The translations under genes were made by a program, and so were the position numbers. A stretch of DNA of 64,000 bases, taken from the IMG/VR virus record IMGVR_UViG_3300045995_000108, positions 1 to 64,000 of that record; one strand, 5' to 3'. How positions within the stretch are numbered: position 1 is the first letter of the stretch; each line of letters begins with the position of its first letter. This DNA comes from a virus. Of the stretch, positions 32,165-41,933 are shown one piece after another. A model generated the notes under the pieces. It was not told where the DNA came from. It saw only the letters and a list, made by a program, of their open reading frames with translations, and did no database searches.

Positions 32165-32778
32165 AAGACGAACTCGAACAGGATCTTTGCAAAAAGTATC
32201 CAAAGATTTTCAAAGACAATCGTCATCCTGACGCTCGCGTTTCTGGAATGCATTGGGGCATTTCCGTGGGTGATGGCTGGTATCATGCCATCAACAACGG
32301 CTGCTCGCTAGTGCAGAATCACATTGACCACTCACGCAAGCAACGTGTGCAAGCACTGCGATACAACCGCGCGATTAAACGTGCAAAAGGTGGGGACTCG
32401 TCCAGTCTACGCAAGACTTTTGCAATGAAAGACGGCACACTGACTCAGTGGCAAGAAAACGCTTTGCAAAAAGTATTTGATGAAGGGATGCAATTCAAGC
32501 CAGTGCCTGACGCTTGTGAACAAGTGATTGCAACGCAAGTCAAGGAAAAGTTTGGCGACCTGCGCTTCTACTACCAAGGTGGCGACAGCTTCTGCGGCGG
32601 CGTCATTGACATGATGGAAGCAATGACCTCTACTACTTGCGAAGACTGCGGCAACGTAGGTGCCAAGCTTGGCGGCGGGTGGATCAAGGTTCGCTGCGCA
32701 CCGTGCATACTTGGCTTCAAGCAATCAATGGCTGACTACGAAGTTGCAGATGACGAGCTAAGTGATCGTAATACCTAA
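32161..32778 (+). CDS. Conserved phage protein with C-terminal zinc ribbon
   Basis: A 205-residue protein. The N-terminal part (ISVGDGWYHAINNGCSLVQN) and KEKFGDLRFYY are features of a widespread phage family of unknown role; the C-terminus has CEDCGNVGAKLGGGW...CAPC, a four-Cys zinc ribbon. TAATG coupling to the next gene. Confidence 0.75.
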   Translation: MKDELEQDLCKKYPKIFKDNRHPDARVSGMHWGISVGDGWYHAINNGCSLVQNHIDHSRKQRVQALRYNRAIKRAKGGDSSSLRKTFAMKDGTLTQWQENALQKVFDEGMQFKPVPDACEQVIATQVKEKFGDLRFYYQGGDSFCGGVIDMMEAMTSTTCEDCGNVGAKLGGGWIKVRCAPCILGFKQSMADYEVADDELSDRNT

Positions 32779-33257
32779 TGAATAAGATTTACTACGAAAA
32801 AGTGGGTCGCAAGTACGTGCCAGTGGCAGAGTACGACTCTATGTTTATGGATTCGTTTGCTAAAGGCAATCACCTGGTGATGTGCTATCCAGGCGGAACG
32901 TCACGCCGCTTTAACATTGAGCCTGCACTTGCTCCTATGATTGCAGCGGGTAGGTTTGCAGAAGACGAAATGTGTAGGATTATGGTTCTGAAAGCGACTG
33001 AGATGCGCCCGCAGTCAACCCCCGTCACTCCTGCGCAAAAAGACGCCTGGCAAAAACTCAGCGAAGCATTTGGTGACACTTCAACTGTGCTGCAAGGTGC
33101 GGCGATTCGAGACATTGTTGACGAAGGGTTAAAAGCATTGCAAGTAGAAGCTGAAAAGCTATTGCGAAATGAAGCAGTTAAACAAGCGTATGAGCAATTT
33201 CTGTTTATTGCTGCGCTAACAAAGGAACACAATGACAATGCATCTACATCATCCTAG
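32778..33257 (+). CDS. Conserved phage hypothetical protein
   Basis: A 159-residue protein: a beta-rich N-terminal part (YYEKVGRKYVPVAEYD, GNHLVMCYPGGTSRRFNIEP) and a long helical C-terminus. Common in large phages; role unknown. Confidence 0.75.
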   Translation: MNKIYYEKVGRKYVPVAEYDSMFMDSFAKGNHLVMCYPGGTSRRFNIEPALAPMIAAGRFAEDEMCRIMVLKATEMRPQSTPVTPAQKDAWQKLSEAFGDTSTVLQGAAIRDIVDEGLKALQVEAEKLLRNEAVKQAYEQFLFIAALTKEHNDNASTSS

Positions 33258-33624
33258 TTTGTCGATGTCAGGTAAGAAAAAGGGCAAGCAAAAGTTTGCC
33301 AGTGCTGAAGCAAAACAACGCCACATGCAGCTCGAGCAAGAATGGGCTATACTTAAAAAGCAACATGGTGCTGACCTAGAAGAAAAGAAACGTTCTCGTG
33401 CAATGGGTGCTGACAATTTGTCATCTTATAGCCTCCAAGCACCACCAGGTCGTGAAACAAAGCATGTACCGTCACGTGGTGATGGTTTAGGATCTGCGGC
33501 ACTGGCACCCGCTAAAGTGTACACAGGCACAGAAATGCTGGGCATTGGGCAATTGCACAAGAGTAATGCAGTTCCAGTGTTCAGATCAGAGGATGCAGCA
33601 GACATTGCACGTATGCGGCGCTAA
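33232..33624 (+). CDS. Conserved basic phage protein
   Basis: A 130-residue basic protein with SGKKKGKQKFASAEAKQRH near the start and MLGIGQLHKSNAVPVF near the end, the two blocks of a widespread phage family. It lacks a signal peptide. It overlaps the previous gene by 26 nt and has an AAAGGAAC ribosome site. Confidence 0.8.
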   Translation: MTMHLHHPSLSMSGKKKGKQKFASAEAKQRHMQLEQEWAILKKQHGADLEEKKRSRAMGADNLSSYSLQAPPGRETKHVPSRGDGLGSAALAPAKVYTGTEMLGIGQLHKSNAVPVFRSEDAADIARMRR

Positions 33625-33628
33625 ATAT
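33621..33628 (+). promoter_or_regulatory. Putative late promoter motif CTAAATAT
   Basis: A late-type motif at the end of the preceding gene, 32 nt before the IF-1 gene, whose leader has a CGAAAGGAT ribosome site. Confidence 0.4.
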
Positions 33629-33660
33629 ATTGTCTAACGAAAGGATAACACAGACAACAC

Positions 33661-33879
33661 ATGGCTAAATCAGATTTAATGAAATTCGCAGGTAAGGTAG
33701 CCGAAGTCCTTCCTGGCGCAATGTTCCGAATCGTACTAGAGAACGAACACAAGATTCTTGCAACATTGGGCGGTAAACTTCGACAAAACAAGATCCAAAT
33801 TTTACTTGGTGACAACGTGGACATTGAAATGAGTCCATATGACCTATCTCGTGGGCGAGTAATTTACAGACACCGATGA
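33661..33879 (+). CDS. infA: Translation initiation factor IF-1
   Basis: The 72 residues equal the length of bacterial IF-1 and form an S1-type OB fold: VAEVLPGAMFRIVLENEHKI (compare bacterial VxExLPNAxFRVxLENGHxV), then GDNVDIEMSPYDLSRGRVIY at the C-terminus. IF-1 binds the 30S A site and helps IF-2 and IF-3 select start codons. A phage copy is rare. Its stop overlaps the Fe-S carrier start (ATGA), so both are translated together. It may adapt host ribosomes to this phage's leaderless or overlapping genes, which is an inference. Confidence 0.92.
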   Translation: MAKSDLMKFAGKVAEVLPGAMFRIVLENEHKILATLGGKLRQNKIQILLGDNVDIEMSPYDLSRGRVIYRHR

Positions 33880-34199
33880 TTAACTTAACTGAAAACGCTG
33901 TAACTAAGATCAAAGACATCTTAGCAGAGGAAAACAACCCGCTCACAAAACTGCGCATATTTGTGCAAGGTGGCGGATGCTCAGGATTCTCGCATGGTTT
34001 CACCCTGGAAACTGAAGCTAACGAAGATGATTTCCAAGTTACTGACTACGGCTTTACTCTCCTGATTGACTCAATCAGCGCACAATACTTAACTGGTGCT
34101 AAAGTGGACTACAAAGAGTCACTAATGGGATCAAATTTCGCCATAGACGTACCTAACTCTACTGGATCTTGCGGCTGCGGCTCTTCTTTCTCAATGTAA
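33876..34199 (+). CDS. A-type iron-sulfur carrier (ErpA/IscA/HesB family)
   Basis: A 107-residue protein with the three ligand cysteines of the family: Cys35 in GGGCSGFSHGF and Cys99/Cys101 in SCGCGSS. These proteins deliver 2Fe-2S or 4Fe-4S clusters to target enzymes. It may mature the radical SAM enzyme or host Fe-S proteins. Similar genes occur in some aquatic T4-type phages. Coupled to IF-1. Confidence 0.93.
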   Translation: MINLTENAVTKIKDILAEENNPLTKLRIFVQGGGCSGFSHGFTLETEANEDDFQVTDYGFTLLIDSISAQYLTGAKVDYKESLMGSNFAIDVPNSTGSCGCGSSFSM

Positions 34200-34216
34200 C
34201 CATAGTTGTTCTTTTG

Positions 34217-34224
34217 CTAAATAC
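34217..34224 (+). promoter_or_regulatory. Putative late promoter motif CTAAATAC
   Basis: Lies 23 nt before the tail-fibre gene in a short intergenic gap, the position expected for a late promoter. Confidence 0.5.
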
Positions 34225-34247
34225 TACATTAGCAATGGAACAAACTC

Positions 34248-37200
34248 ATGAGTGTAAACTTAACAACGGTCAACATAGGAACTGAACCAAATAAGGGTGA
34301 TGGCGATCCAATTCGCACGGCTTTTGACCTCGTCAATAACAATTTCACTGAGGTTAAAAGCAAGATTGAGGGATTATCCAACGGTGTCATCAACAACGCG
34401 GGATACATAGATACTCAAGTTTTAGTTGCCAACACCAGTACAATCAATGCGTTAACGGTCAGCAACATTGCATATTTTAGTAGCAATGTCATTGCGGATA
34501 GCCTTTATGTAAACACTGCGATCACTGCTAATACAGTATCAAGCATTGGAAACATTACAGTAGGCGATAGCCTAAACGTAACTAATGATGTGATTATTAA
34601 TGGTAGCTTAACCGTGTTAGGCGCAGCGTCAGTAATCAGCTCTACTGATTTAACAGTACATGATTCGTTAATATCGCTGCATACTCCGTCCACTGGTACA
34701 CTAACGTCAGACGACACCAAAGATATAGGTGTATTATTTAATTACTACAAAAGTGGTGCAACAAATGCAGCATTAATATGGTCTAATACCACTGGGTCAT
34801 TGGAGTATTATTCTGAAGGCACGCAAGCATCAGGTAGAATCACTGGTGTGTACGGAGATATAAAGGCTGGTAGCTTTTTTGCAGCCAATACAAGTGCAAA
34901 CTCCATTGGAACAAATGGCGGAATAGCAGCGGCAGGCACAATAACAGCAACTTCATTAGTCAGTACAGATATTTCAGTGACTAACGCTGCAATTTCTGGA
35001 AACTTGACAATAGCAGTTCCATTGGCTGGTAAAAATATTCATGGAAGTTTATACTTAACTGGTACTGACAACGTATACATTAACGGTGAACCAGTAACTA
35101 CTTCTATGTCGCACTTTACTGGCGGCATGGTTCCTAACTTAGCATGGTTTGTTAACGGAGTAACGGCAAACAGTCAAGTTACCTCTACTAGCACTACAAG
35201 TGGTGCGATGACAGTAGACGGCGGGTTAGGTGTTACTGGTAACATCTACGCCGGCGCTATCCGTAATACTCCTATATCAGGTAGCACGGGTGACTTCACT
35301 GCATTGTCAGTAGCATCTACTTTTGCTGCATCATCTGTGTCGTTCTTGGGTGGCTACATTACTAACGTCCACGGCGATGCTACTCAATGGGCGGTAACTG
35401 ATTTTGTTTCTGGTAATGTTAAAATTACTGGCGGAACTATTACTGGTTTGACTGGCTTAGGTGCAGCCAATGCTACTATTACTTCTGGTACTATCACAGG
35501 CTTATCTAACTTAACATCCAGTGCAGCAACTATTACTTCAGGGTCATTGACAGGGCTGTCACAAGTTACAACAACTAACTTGACATCTGCTAATGGACTA
35601 GTAACCAATGCAAATGGTGCACGTATTGCTGGTGACTTCACTAACGCAACAGTAGCTAACAGGTTGATGTTCCAAACAACTGTTACTAACGGTGCGACTA
35701 ACATATCCGCTATCCCACGTGGTACTATCGTGACAACGGCGTTAACGGGTGCGTTTCGCATTGAGGATGCATCATCAATCATAACAGGCAATGGGTCAAG
35801 TGGTGGAATAGAGTTATATCAAGATACAGAACTTCGCTTAGTTTCCTCAACTCGTGGTACTGGTACGTATTTACCAATAACTGTGCACACGAACGGCAGC
35901 AAAGCTGCTCAATTCTCCACTGGTCATGATTTTACAGTTTACAATACTGGCGGCACTGCTGGTGTTATCACGCTGGGTGCAAATGGTGTTGTAACAGCAA
36001 CATCATTTACTGGGCGTTTAATAGGTCTTGCAGATACTGCGACCTTGGCAAACGGCGTAACTTGGGGTAATGTAACAAGTAAGCCAACATTTGCGACTGT
36101 GGCGACTAGCGGTTTGTACACTGATCTAAGTGGCACCCCAATTATTCCAGCAGCACAAGTGCAGTCCGACTGGACAGCAGCATCTGGTGTTACAGCTATA
36201 CTCAACAAACCATCCCTGGCGGCAGTAGCTACCAGTGGTTCATACACTGACTTAACTAGCAAGCCAACTATTCCTACTGTTCCTACAGCAGTGTCGGCGT
36301 TTACAAATGATTCAGGTTACATTACTTCTGCGACCCTTGGTACGTATGGTGTAAGTCAAATTATCGCTGGCACGAATATTGTTATCAGTCCTGCTGGTGG
36401 CACAGGCAATGTAACTATCAGCACTACTGCAACAGCTAATGCATCGTTATTAACAAGTAGCACATTATCGTCTAATGTAACTGCATCGTCATTAACCAGT
36501 GTTGGCACATTAACCAGCTTAACGACAAGTGGCAGTATTACAGTTGGCGGTAACTTGATTGTTAACGGTACAACTACCACAATTAATGCAACGACATTAG
36601 ACGTAGCAGACTTAAATATTACTGTAGCTAAGAATGCGGCGACAGCGGCGGCAGCGAATGGTGCTGGCATTACAGTTGCAGGTTCCAACGCAACGTTTAC
36701 TTATACAAGTGCAGATGATCGCTGGAACGCAAACAAGACTATTAACGGTACAATTACTAATGCTACACTAGCAGCTGGTGTAGATTGGGCCAATGTAACT
36801 AGCAAGCCAACTATTCCAGCGGCACAAGTGCAAACTGATTGGAATGCTGTATCTGGTTTAGGTGTATTACTAAACAAGCCAACACTAGCAACAGTCGCAA
36901 CAAGTGGGTCATACATTGACTTAACTAACAAGCCAACTATTCCAGCAGCACAGGTACAAACTGATTGGAATGCTGTATCTGGTTTAGGTGTATTACTAAA
37001 CAAGCCAACTATTCCAGCAGCACAAGTACAGTCCGATTGGAATGCAGTGTCTGGCATTGGTGTCATCCTTAATAAGCCAACATCGCTACCTGGTGCAAAG
37101 TATACAGAAAGTGCATCCGCACCAAGCGGTCCAACAGCAGGCGATCGTTGGTATAATACTGCATCTGACATCTTGTATCAATACATTGGTACATCGTGGG

Positions 37201-37817
37201 TAGACGTTTTCACTGCGGGCATTACTGCTACGTCAACAGCAACAGCAAACGCTATTGCACAACGTGATGCGACAGGTGGATCAGCATTTAGCACAATGAC
37301 AGCAGCCAATGTATTCGTTACAGGTACCGTAACAACATCCGGTGCAGGCACTGTTAACATTGGTACGAACACGAACAAGTTTGGTACTATCTACGGTACA
37401 GCAACAACAGCGCAATATGCTGACTTGGCTGAGATTTACATGTCAGACAAGAACTACTTACCAGGCACTGTGGTTGTATTTGGTGGCAGAGACGAAATCA
37501 CAGTGAACGACCACGAATACGATACAAGAATTGCAGGTGTCGTATCCACTATGCCTGCGTACTTGATGAACGACGTGGCGGCAGGCTTACAAGAAACTGG
37601 TGCTTATGCAATTCCAGTGGCATTAACTGGTCGTGTACCTTGCCGTGTGCTTGGTCCGATTAAGAAGGGTGACTTGCTAGTAGCATCTAAGTTTGCAGGT
37701 GTAGCAAAAGCTATAAACAACGCACAATGGTTACCTGGATGCGTTATTGGTAAAGCATTATCTGACTTACCTAACGTAGAGATAACAATAATTGAAGTAG
37801 TAATAGGGAGATTTTAA
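34248..37817 (+). CDS. Large tail-fibre-like structural protein
   Basis: A 1189-residue protein, Ser/Thr/Ala/Gly/Asn-rich and beta-repetitive as in fibres. The N-terminus (TVNIGTEPNKGDGDPIRTAF DLVNNNF region) resembles T4-type cyanophage fibre proteins. Short repeats run through the middle, notably IPAAQVQTDWNAVSGLGVLL units (36.1-37.1 kb). The last ~140 residues form a conserved domain starting YADLAEIYMSDKNYLPGTVV with STMPAYLMN and ALTGRVPCRV. That domain is duplicated in the next gene. It likely contacts the host surface; attachment to the baseplate by the N-terminus is inferred. Confidence 0.88.
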   Translation: MSVNLTTVNIGTEPNKGDGDPIRTAFDLVNNNFTEVKSKIEGLSNGVINNAGYIDTQVLVANTSTINALTVSNIAYFSSNVIADSLYVNTAITANTVSSIGNITVGDSLNVTNDVIINGSLTVLGAASVISSTDLTVHDSLISLHTPSTGTLTSDDTKDIGVLFNYYKSGATNAALIWSNTTGSLEYYSEGTQASGRITGVYGDIKAGSFFAANTSANSIGTNGGIAAAGTITATSLVSTDISVTNAAISGNLTIAVPLAGKNIHGSLYLTGTDNVYINGEPVTTSMSHFTGGMVPNLAWFVNGVTANSQVTSTSTTSGAMTVDGGLGVTGNIYAGAIRNTPISGSTGDFTALSVASTFAASSVSFLGGYITNVHGDATQWAVTDFVSGNVKITGGTITGLTGLGAANATITSGTITGLSNLTSSAATITSGSLTGLSQVTTTNLTSANGLVTNANGARIAGDFTNATVANRLMFQTTVTNGATNISAIPRGTIVTTALTGAFRIEDASSIITGNGSSGGIELYQDTELRLVSSTRGTGTYLPITVHTNGSKAAQFSTGHDFTVYNTGGTAGVITLGANGVVTATSFTGRLIGLADTATLANGVTWGNVTSKPTFATVATSGLYTDLSGTPIIPAAQVQSDWTAASGVTAILNKPSLAAVATSGSYTDLTSKPTIPTVPTAVSAFTNDSGYITSATLGTYGVSQIIAGTNIVISPAGGTGNVTISTTATANASLLTSSTLSSNVTASSLTSVGTLTSLTTSGSITVGGNLIVNGTTTTINATTLDVADLNITVAKNAATAAAANGAGITVAGSNATFTYTSADDRWNANKTINGTITNATLAAGVDWANVTSKPTIPAAQVQTDWNAVSGLGVLLNKPTLATVATSGSYIDLTNKPTIPAAQVQTDWNAVSGLGVLLNKPTIPAAQVQSDWNAVSGIGVILNKPTSLPGAKYTESASAPSGPTAGDRWYNTASDILYQYIGTSWVDVFTAGITATSTATANAIAQRDATGGSAFSTMTAANVFVTGTVTTSGAGTVNIGTNTNKFGTIYGTATTAQYADLAEIYMSDKNYLPGTVVVFGGRDEITVNDHEYDTRIAGVVSTMPAYLMNDVAAGLQETGAYAIPVALTGRVPCRVLGPIKKGDLLVASKFAGVAKAINNAQWLPGCVIGKALSDLPNVEITIIEVVIGRF
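36061..37090 (+). repeat. Internal tandem repeats of the tail-fibre gene
   Basis: Units encoding KPT-IPAAQVQ-(S/T)DW-NAVSG-(L/I)GV-(L/I)LNKPT recur at about 36.13, 36.81, 36.94 and 37.01 kb. Two copies near 36.81 and 36.94 kb are nearly identical at the DNA level over about 70 nt, which invites recombination. Confidence 0.75.
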
Positions 37818-38452
37818 TGGCGTTTCCAGCAAGTCCGACAAACGGGCAAACAACAACCATAAACAGCGTAACATATACTTTTGCCAGTGCATCTAATTCC
37901 TGGACGAGAACTGGAGTCGTCGTAACTGTTGGTACAGTTTCATCTGCAGGACCAATTACACTTAATGGTGACCAAAACTTAGGTGCAGCAGGTGCGTATA
38001 ATTCTGGGTCTGTAACCAATGGCTGGGCAACAGTATACGCGACTAACTTTGCGGGCACAGCAAGCACCGCAAAGTACGCTGACTTGGCTGAAATGTACAA
38101 GGCAGATAAAGAATACGGTCCTGGCACTGTGCTAGTGCTTGGTGGTAGAGCAGAGGTTACTGAAACTAACATGCCAGCGGACTATAGGGTTGTTGGTGTG
38201 GTATCCACTGAGCCAGCTTACTTAATGAACTCACATTGTGGCGGTATCTCAGTACCAATTGCATTACGTGGGCGTGTTCCCCTTAAGGTAGTAGGATTGG
38301 TGTCGTCAGGTGACTTGCTTATTACATCCGAAGTACAAGGCTATGCTAAGAGCATTGGTGGCGATACGTCGTATGGGCCGGCAATTTTTGCTAAAGCAAT
38401 CACATCACACGCAGGACAATATTTAGGTTCAATTGAAGCAGTTATTTTATAA
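37817..38452 (+). CDS. Fibre-associated protein with duplicated C-terminal domain
   Basis: A 211-residue protein whose last ~140 residues (YADLAEMYKADKEYGPGTVL, STEPAYLMN, ALRGRVPLKV) parallel the end of the preceding fibre. The short N-terminus starts MAFPASPTNGQTTTINSVTY, a common phage structural start. It probably assembles with, or substitutes for, the long fibre's tip. Start overlaps the previous stop (TAATG). Confidence 0.85.
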   Translation: MAFPASPTNGQTTTINSVTYTFASASNSWTRTGVVVTVGTVSSAGPITLNGDQNLGAAGAYNSGSVTNGWATVYATNFAGTASTAKYADLAEMYKADKEYGPGTVLVLGGRAEVTETNMPADYRVVGVVSTEPAYLMNSHCGGISVPIALRGRVPLKVVGLVSSGDLLITSEVQGYAKSIGGDTSYGPAIFAKAITSHAGQYLGSIEAVIL

Positions 38453-41001
38453 TGTCATATATTACTTGGAACACTAAATCTGGTTTACTGGGTGCTATTG
38501 CGCAGTCGCAATACTACGAGTTCCCGTTAAGTGCAATTGATTCAAATTCAATGGCGTTACAATTTACGCACATTGCTGGTACTATGCCTATAGGTATGCG
38601 TATTGATAGTACCACTGGTATAGTTAAAGGTGTACCAGTCATTCAAGCTACTGGGCTATCCAAGACAGTGTCTAATATGTTCACTATACGAGCAAGCAAT
38701 GCTAACGGTGTAGTCGCAGATAGGTCATTTACTATAACTGTGAACAACTTTAGTTCTGTCAAAATCAGCATCAACAGTGGCGTGCTTGGCACGTATGATG
38801 ATGGTAAGTTATTATCATACCAATTTACAGCCACGTCAGACAATCCAGCACCACAGTTAACGTGGAGCATCGTTGACGGTGAGTTACCAATGGATATGGT
38901 TACTGGCAAACCCATCACTCTTGATTCAACTGGCCTATTGCATGGACACATTAGCAGACTAGTTGACTCAACTGGAGTTCCGATTGGTTACGATCAGACT
39001 AACGAGGATACATTCCCATATGACTTTCCTGCTGAAGGGCAAGATAGGTCTTATACGTTTACGTTAATGGTGTCTGATGGCGCAAATTTTGATACTGCAT
39101 CCATTAACATTAATGTTGTGGCTAAAGGTCACTTAACCGCTGATAACGCAATTACATTAATCAATAATACATTTCTGACAGTGGATACTGATAACAATTA
39201 TCCACCTGTTATTATCACAGATCCATCCACTATCCCTGTCTTAACAGTGGGCGACAATTTTACGTTTAAATTTGATGCAATTGATCCAGACGATGGTAAT
39301 CACGGCGCGACCAGATGGGGAACGTCTGCAAACATTAGTGCAGCAGGGATGACAATTAGTAACATTACTGGATGGATGAGTGGAACAGTGCCACAGCAAT
39401 CAGAAGCACAAAAAGAGTACACATTTGGTGTGTATGCATATCATGAGACTAACCCAACAGTCCTAAGTGTTATTGTACCAGTAACCATAACCACAGTTAA
39501 AGATAGCTCTAACTATATTACGTGGACCACACTAGCTAAATTGGGCACACTGGTTAACGGAACAATAAGCGAGTACAAGATAACAGCTATCAACAATGCA
39601 GGAAGAGATCTTACGTATTCATTACTGCCACGTTATGCAGTTACCATTAACGGTACCACAGTTAAAGTAGATGCTGCGGATGTATTTGCTGCGATTGCAA
39701 TGGTACGTGAAAAATTACAAATCAACCAGTCAGTTCCAGACAGCGCATTTACAATAACCCCCATTGCGGCTAATATGCCATCTAATTTGTCATTGATGCC
39801 CAATGGTGAAATTGTGGGCCGCTGCGGTTTTGAATACTTCTCAATTGACAATCACTCTGCCAATATCACCGTGGACAATACATCGGGCATTACAACTGGA
39901 ATGAATGTTACGGGACCAGGTGTTGCTGCTGGTTGTCACGTTATAGGTGTTTATGGGCCAAATACAGTCAAGATTCAGCCGTCAGTGTTCATCACTGAGG
40001 GTTCGGAAATCAATTTCATTAACCTAATCACTAACGTAAGCGTAACGAAAGCACTAACTAGCCTAAGTACAACTACTCTAATAGATGGTGGCAAAACGAC
40101 GTTTGATAACTCTTACAACTTCACCGTTAAAGCATCGTCAGTGGATGGTTCAGTGTCAGACACAAAAGTATTCACTATTGCTAAAGAAAATTACAATAGA
40201 GCGCCATATGTTGATGTTTGGTTACGTGCATTATTACTTAAAGAACAACGTGACTTGTATTACAGCATAGTCACTAACACTGACATATTCCCAACTGAAT
40301 TAATTTACCGTATAGATGATCCGTACTTTGGCGTAGCGGACACACTAAAAATGTTATTTGCTCCAGGACTAACTTCTAGCGAATTATCAGTATATGCGTC
40401 TGCCGCAGTGCTAAACCACTACAACAAAACCATCAAGTTTGGTAGCATCAAGACTGCTCGTGCACTAGACGACAAGTTTAACGTGCAATATGAAGTGGTG
40501 TATATTGATGTGGCTGACGACAAAGAATCTAAAGGAAAGTCAGCGGGATTGTCGCAAGAGCCCGGAGTAAATCCATTCTTGTACAATCGCTATCCTGACG
40601 ATAATAATCCTTATGCTTACGTTGCTGACGAGTTTACAACGTTGTACCCAAACAGTTATACTAACATGCGTTACCGCTTGAGCAGTGGCGTTGGGTACGC
40701 TAACCGCGGAGCCCTTCCACGCTGGATGACATCACGCCAAGAAGATGGTAAAGAACTTGGGTTGGTTCGTGCGATTGTCTTGGCTTATACTGTGCCAGGT
40801 GCGAGTAAGCTAATTGCATACAGACTTAAAGACAGTGGAATTGTGTTTAGTGACATACATTTTGTGACTGATAGATATTATGTTGGTACCAGTGCATCAT
40901 CTAATTACAATCCAGTAACAAACGACTTCTTTGTTCCTACTGAGGACACTGATCTAACAGATAAATACATACATTACAAACAATACGGAGTTTACCGATA
41001 A
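38452..41001 (+). CDS. Large structural protein with putative Ig-like domains
   Basis: An 849-residue protein with several Ig-like (He_PIG type) modules, recognised by GTMPIGMRIDSTTGIVKGVP, DGELPMDMVTGKPITLDSTG LLHG and a later MPSNLSLMPNGEIVGRC. The C-terminal ~230 residues are different (VWLRALLLKEQRDLYYSIVT, NPFLYNRYPDDNNPY), probably an assembly domain. It sits between fibre genes with TAATG coupling, so a virion surface or baseplate role is likely. Confidence 0.82.
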   Translation: MSYITWNTKSGLLGAIAQSQYYEFPLSAIDSNSMALQFTHIAGTMPIGMRIDSTTGIVKGVPVIQATGLSKTVSNMFTIRASNANGVVADRSFTITVNNFSSVKISINSGVLGTYDDGKLLSYQFTATSDNPAPQLTWSIVDGELPMDMVTGKPITLDSTGLLHGHISRLVDSTGVPIGYDQTNEDTFPYDFPAEGQDRSYTFTLMVSDGANFDTASININVVAKGHLTADNAITLINNTFLTVDTDNNYPPVIITDPSTIPVLTVGDNFTFKFDAIDPDDGNHGATRWGTSANISAAGMTISNITGWMSGTVPQQSEAQKEYTFGVYAYHETNPTVLSVIVPVTITTVKDSSNYITWTTLAKLGTLVNGTISEYKITAINNAGRDLTYSLLPRYAVTINGTTVKVDAADVFAAIAMVREKLQINQSVPDSAFTITPIAANMPSNLSLMPNGEIVGRCGFEYFSIDNHSANITVDNTSGITTGMNVTGPGVAAGCHVIGVYGPNTVKIQPSVFITEGSEINFINLITNVSVTKALTSLSTTTLIDGGKTTFDNSYNFTVKASSVDGSVSDTKVFTIAKENYNRAPYVDVWLRALLLKEQRDLYYSIVTNTDIFPTELIYRIDDPYFGVADTLKMLFAPGLTSSELSVYASAAVLNHYNKTIKFGSIKTARALDDKFNVQYEVVYIDVADDKESKGKSAGLSQEPGVNPFLYNRYPDDNNPYAYVADEFTTLYPNSYTNMRYRLSSGVGYANRGALPRWMTSRQEDGKELGLVRAIVLAYTVPGASKLIAYRLKDSGIVFSDIHFVTDRYYVGTSASSNYNPVTNDFFVPTEDTDLTDKYIHYKQYGVYR

Positions 41002-41477
41002 TGACAAGCTTAATTAACCCATCTAACATTGACATCACGTATCCAATTGCAGGCCAAGACAATGATAGCCAAGGGTTTCGTGACAATTTTAAAAACATCC
41101 AGACAGGGTTAGAAACTGCCCGCTCGGAAATCACTATATTACAATCTGACCTTACTTCGGCAATTGCTGATATTGCGGTAAAAGGATTGGAGACCTTGCA
41201 ATACGAAATTCCAGCAACGGGCGCAACGATAACAGTATCTGGCATCACTTCTGTTTTAGTCGTTAAACCTGCCAGCACTATCGCTTCAGCAACCATCGTA
41301 TTCCCAACAACTCCCACAAACGGGAAAACATTAAATATTTCGTTTGGTGCCGACATCACTGCATTGACATTGAGCAGTACTGACACCATCAGTGGTACAG
41401 TCACATCAGCCATAACCAATTCTTATGCTAAATGGGTATATAGCACAATTGGAACAACTTGGTTTAGAATAGGTTAA
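41001..41477 (+). CDS. Small tail-fibre-associated structural protein
   Basis: A 158-residue protein beginning SLINPSNIDITYPIAGQDND then GFRDNFKNIQTGL, a start shared by structural proteins of T4-type aquatic phages. The rest is beta-rich and repetitive. Coupled to the Ig-like gene by TAATG. Confidence 0.8.
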   Translation: MTSLINPSNIDITYPIAGQDNDSQGFRDNFKNIQTGLETARSEITILQSDLTSAIADIAVKGLETLQYEIPATGATITVSGITSVLVVKPASTIASATIVFPTTPTNGKTLNISFGADITALTLSSTDTISGTVTSAITNSYAKWVYSTIGTTWFRIG

Positions 41478-41486
41478 TCAAACTCA

Positions 41487-41516
41487 TTGACTCCTGTGTC
41501 CTGATTAGCTTACAAT
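41487..41516 (+). promoter_or_regulatory. Sigma70-like promoter TTGACT-18-TACAAT
   Basis: Starts a new unit after the structural genes, with a 21-nt leader and an ATAGGAG ribosome site. Confidence 0.7.
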
Positions 41517-41537
41517 AGCTAACACATAGGAGTTTTC

Positions 41538-41933
41538 ATGGATAACAAACAATATTTGGAATTGAGCGACCGTACTTGCAAGCATGTCGAAACATTGACA
41601 ATGGATGCAAAGAAATATGATTTGATGCACGCCACTTTGGGCATTGCAGGCGAGTCTGGCGAGATCGTTGACGCAGTTAAGAAGAGCGTCATTTATGGCA
41701 AGGAACTTGACGTTGCCAATATGCGCGAAGAAATTGGCGACATTATGTGGTATATTGCACTCGCTTGCCGCACGTTGGATTTTGATCTGAACGAGATTTT
41801 GGACGAGAACATTGCAAAGCTGCAAAAGCGTTACCCAGACAAGTACAGTGACTTCCACGCTGGCGCACGTTTGGACAAAGTAGAAGATGCCATTGTGGCA
41901 GCAGTAGCACAGTCTACGTGGATCGAGCCCTAA
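41538..41933 (+). CDS. MazG-like nucleotide pyrophosphohydrolase
   Basis: A 131-residue all-helical NTP pyrophosphohydrolase. Metal-site residues appear in GIAGESGEIVDAVKK and MREEIGDIMWYIA, the EExxE...ExxD pattern of MazG. Such enzymes hydrolyse (d)NTPs and are common in aquatic phages, where effects on nucleotide pools or alarmones have been proposed. Confidence 0.9.
   Translation: MDNKQYLELSDRTCKHVETLTMDAKKYDLMHATLGIAGESGEIVDAVKKSVIYGKELDVANMREEIGDIMWYIALACRTLDFDLNEILDENIAKLQKRYPDKYSDFHAGARLDKVEDAIVAAVAQSTWIEP

Noticed and set aside
35384-37378. Several Val/Pro-rich minus-strand frames opposite the tail fibre
   Set aside because: They arise from Thr/Asn/Gly repeats read in reverse and have no starts with ribosome sites.
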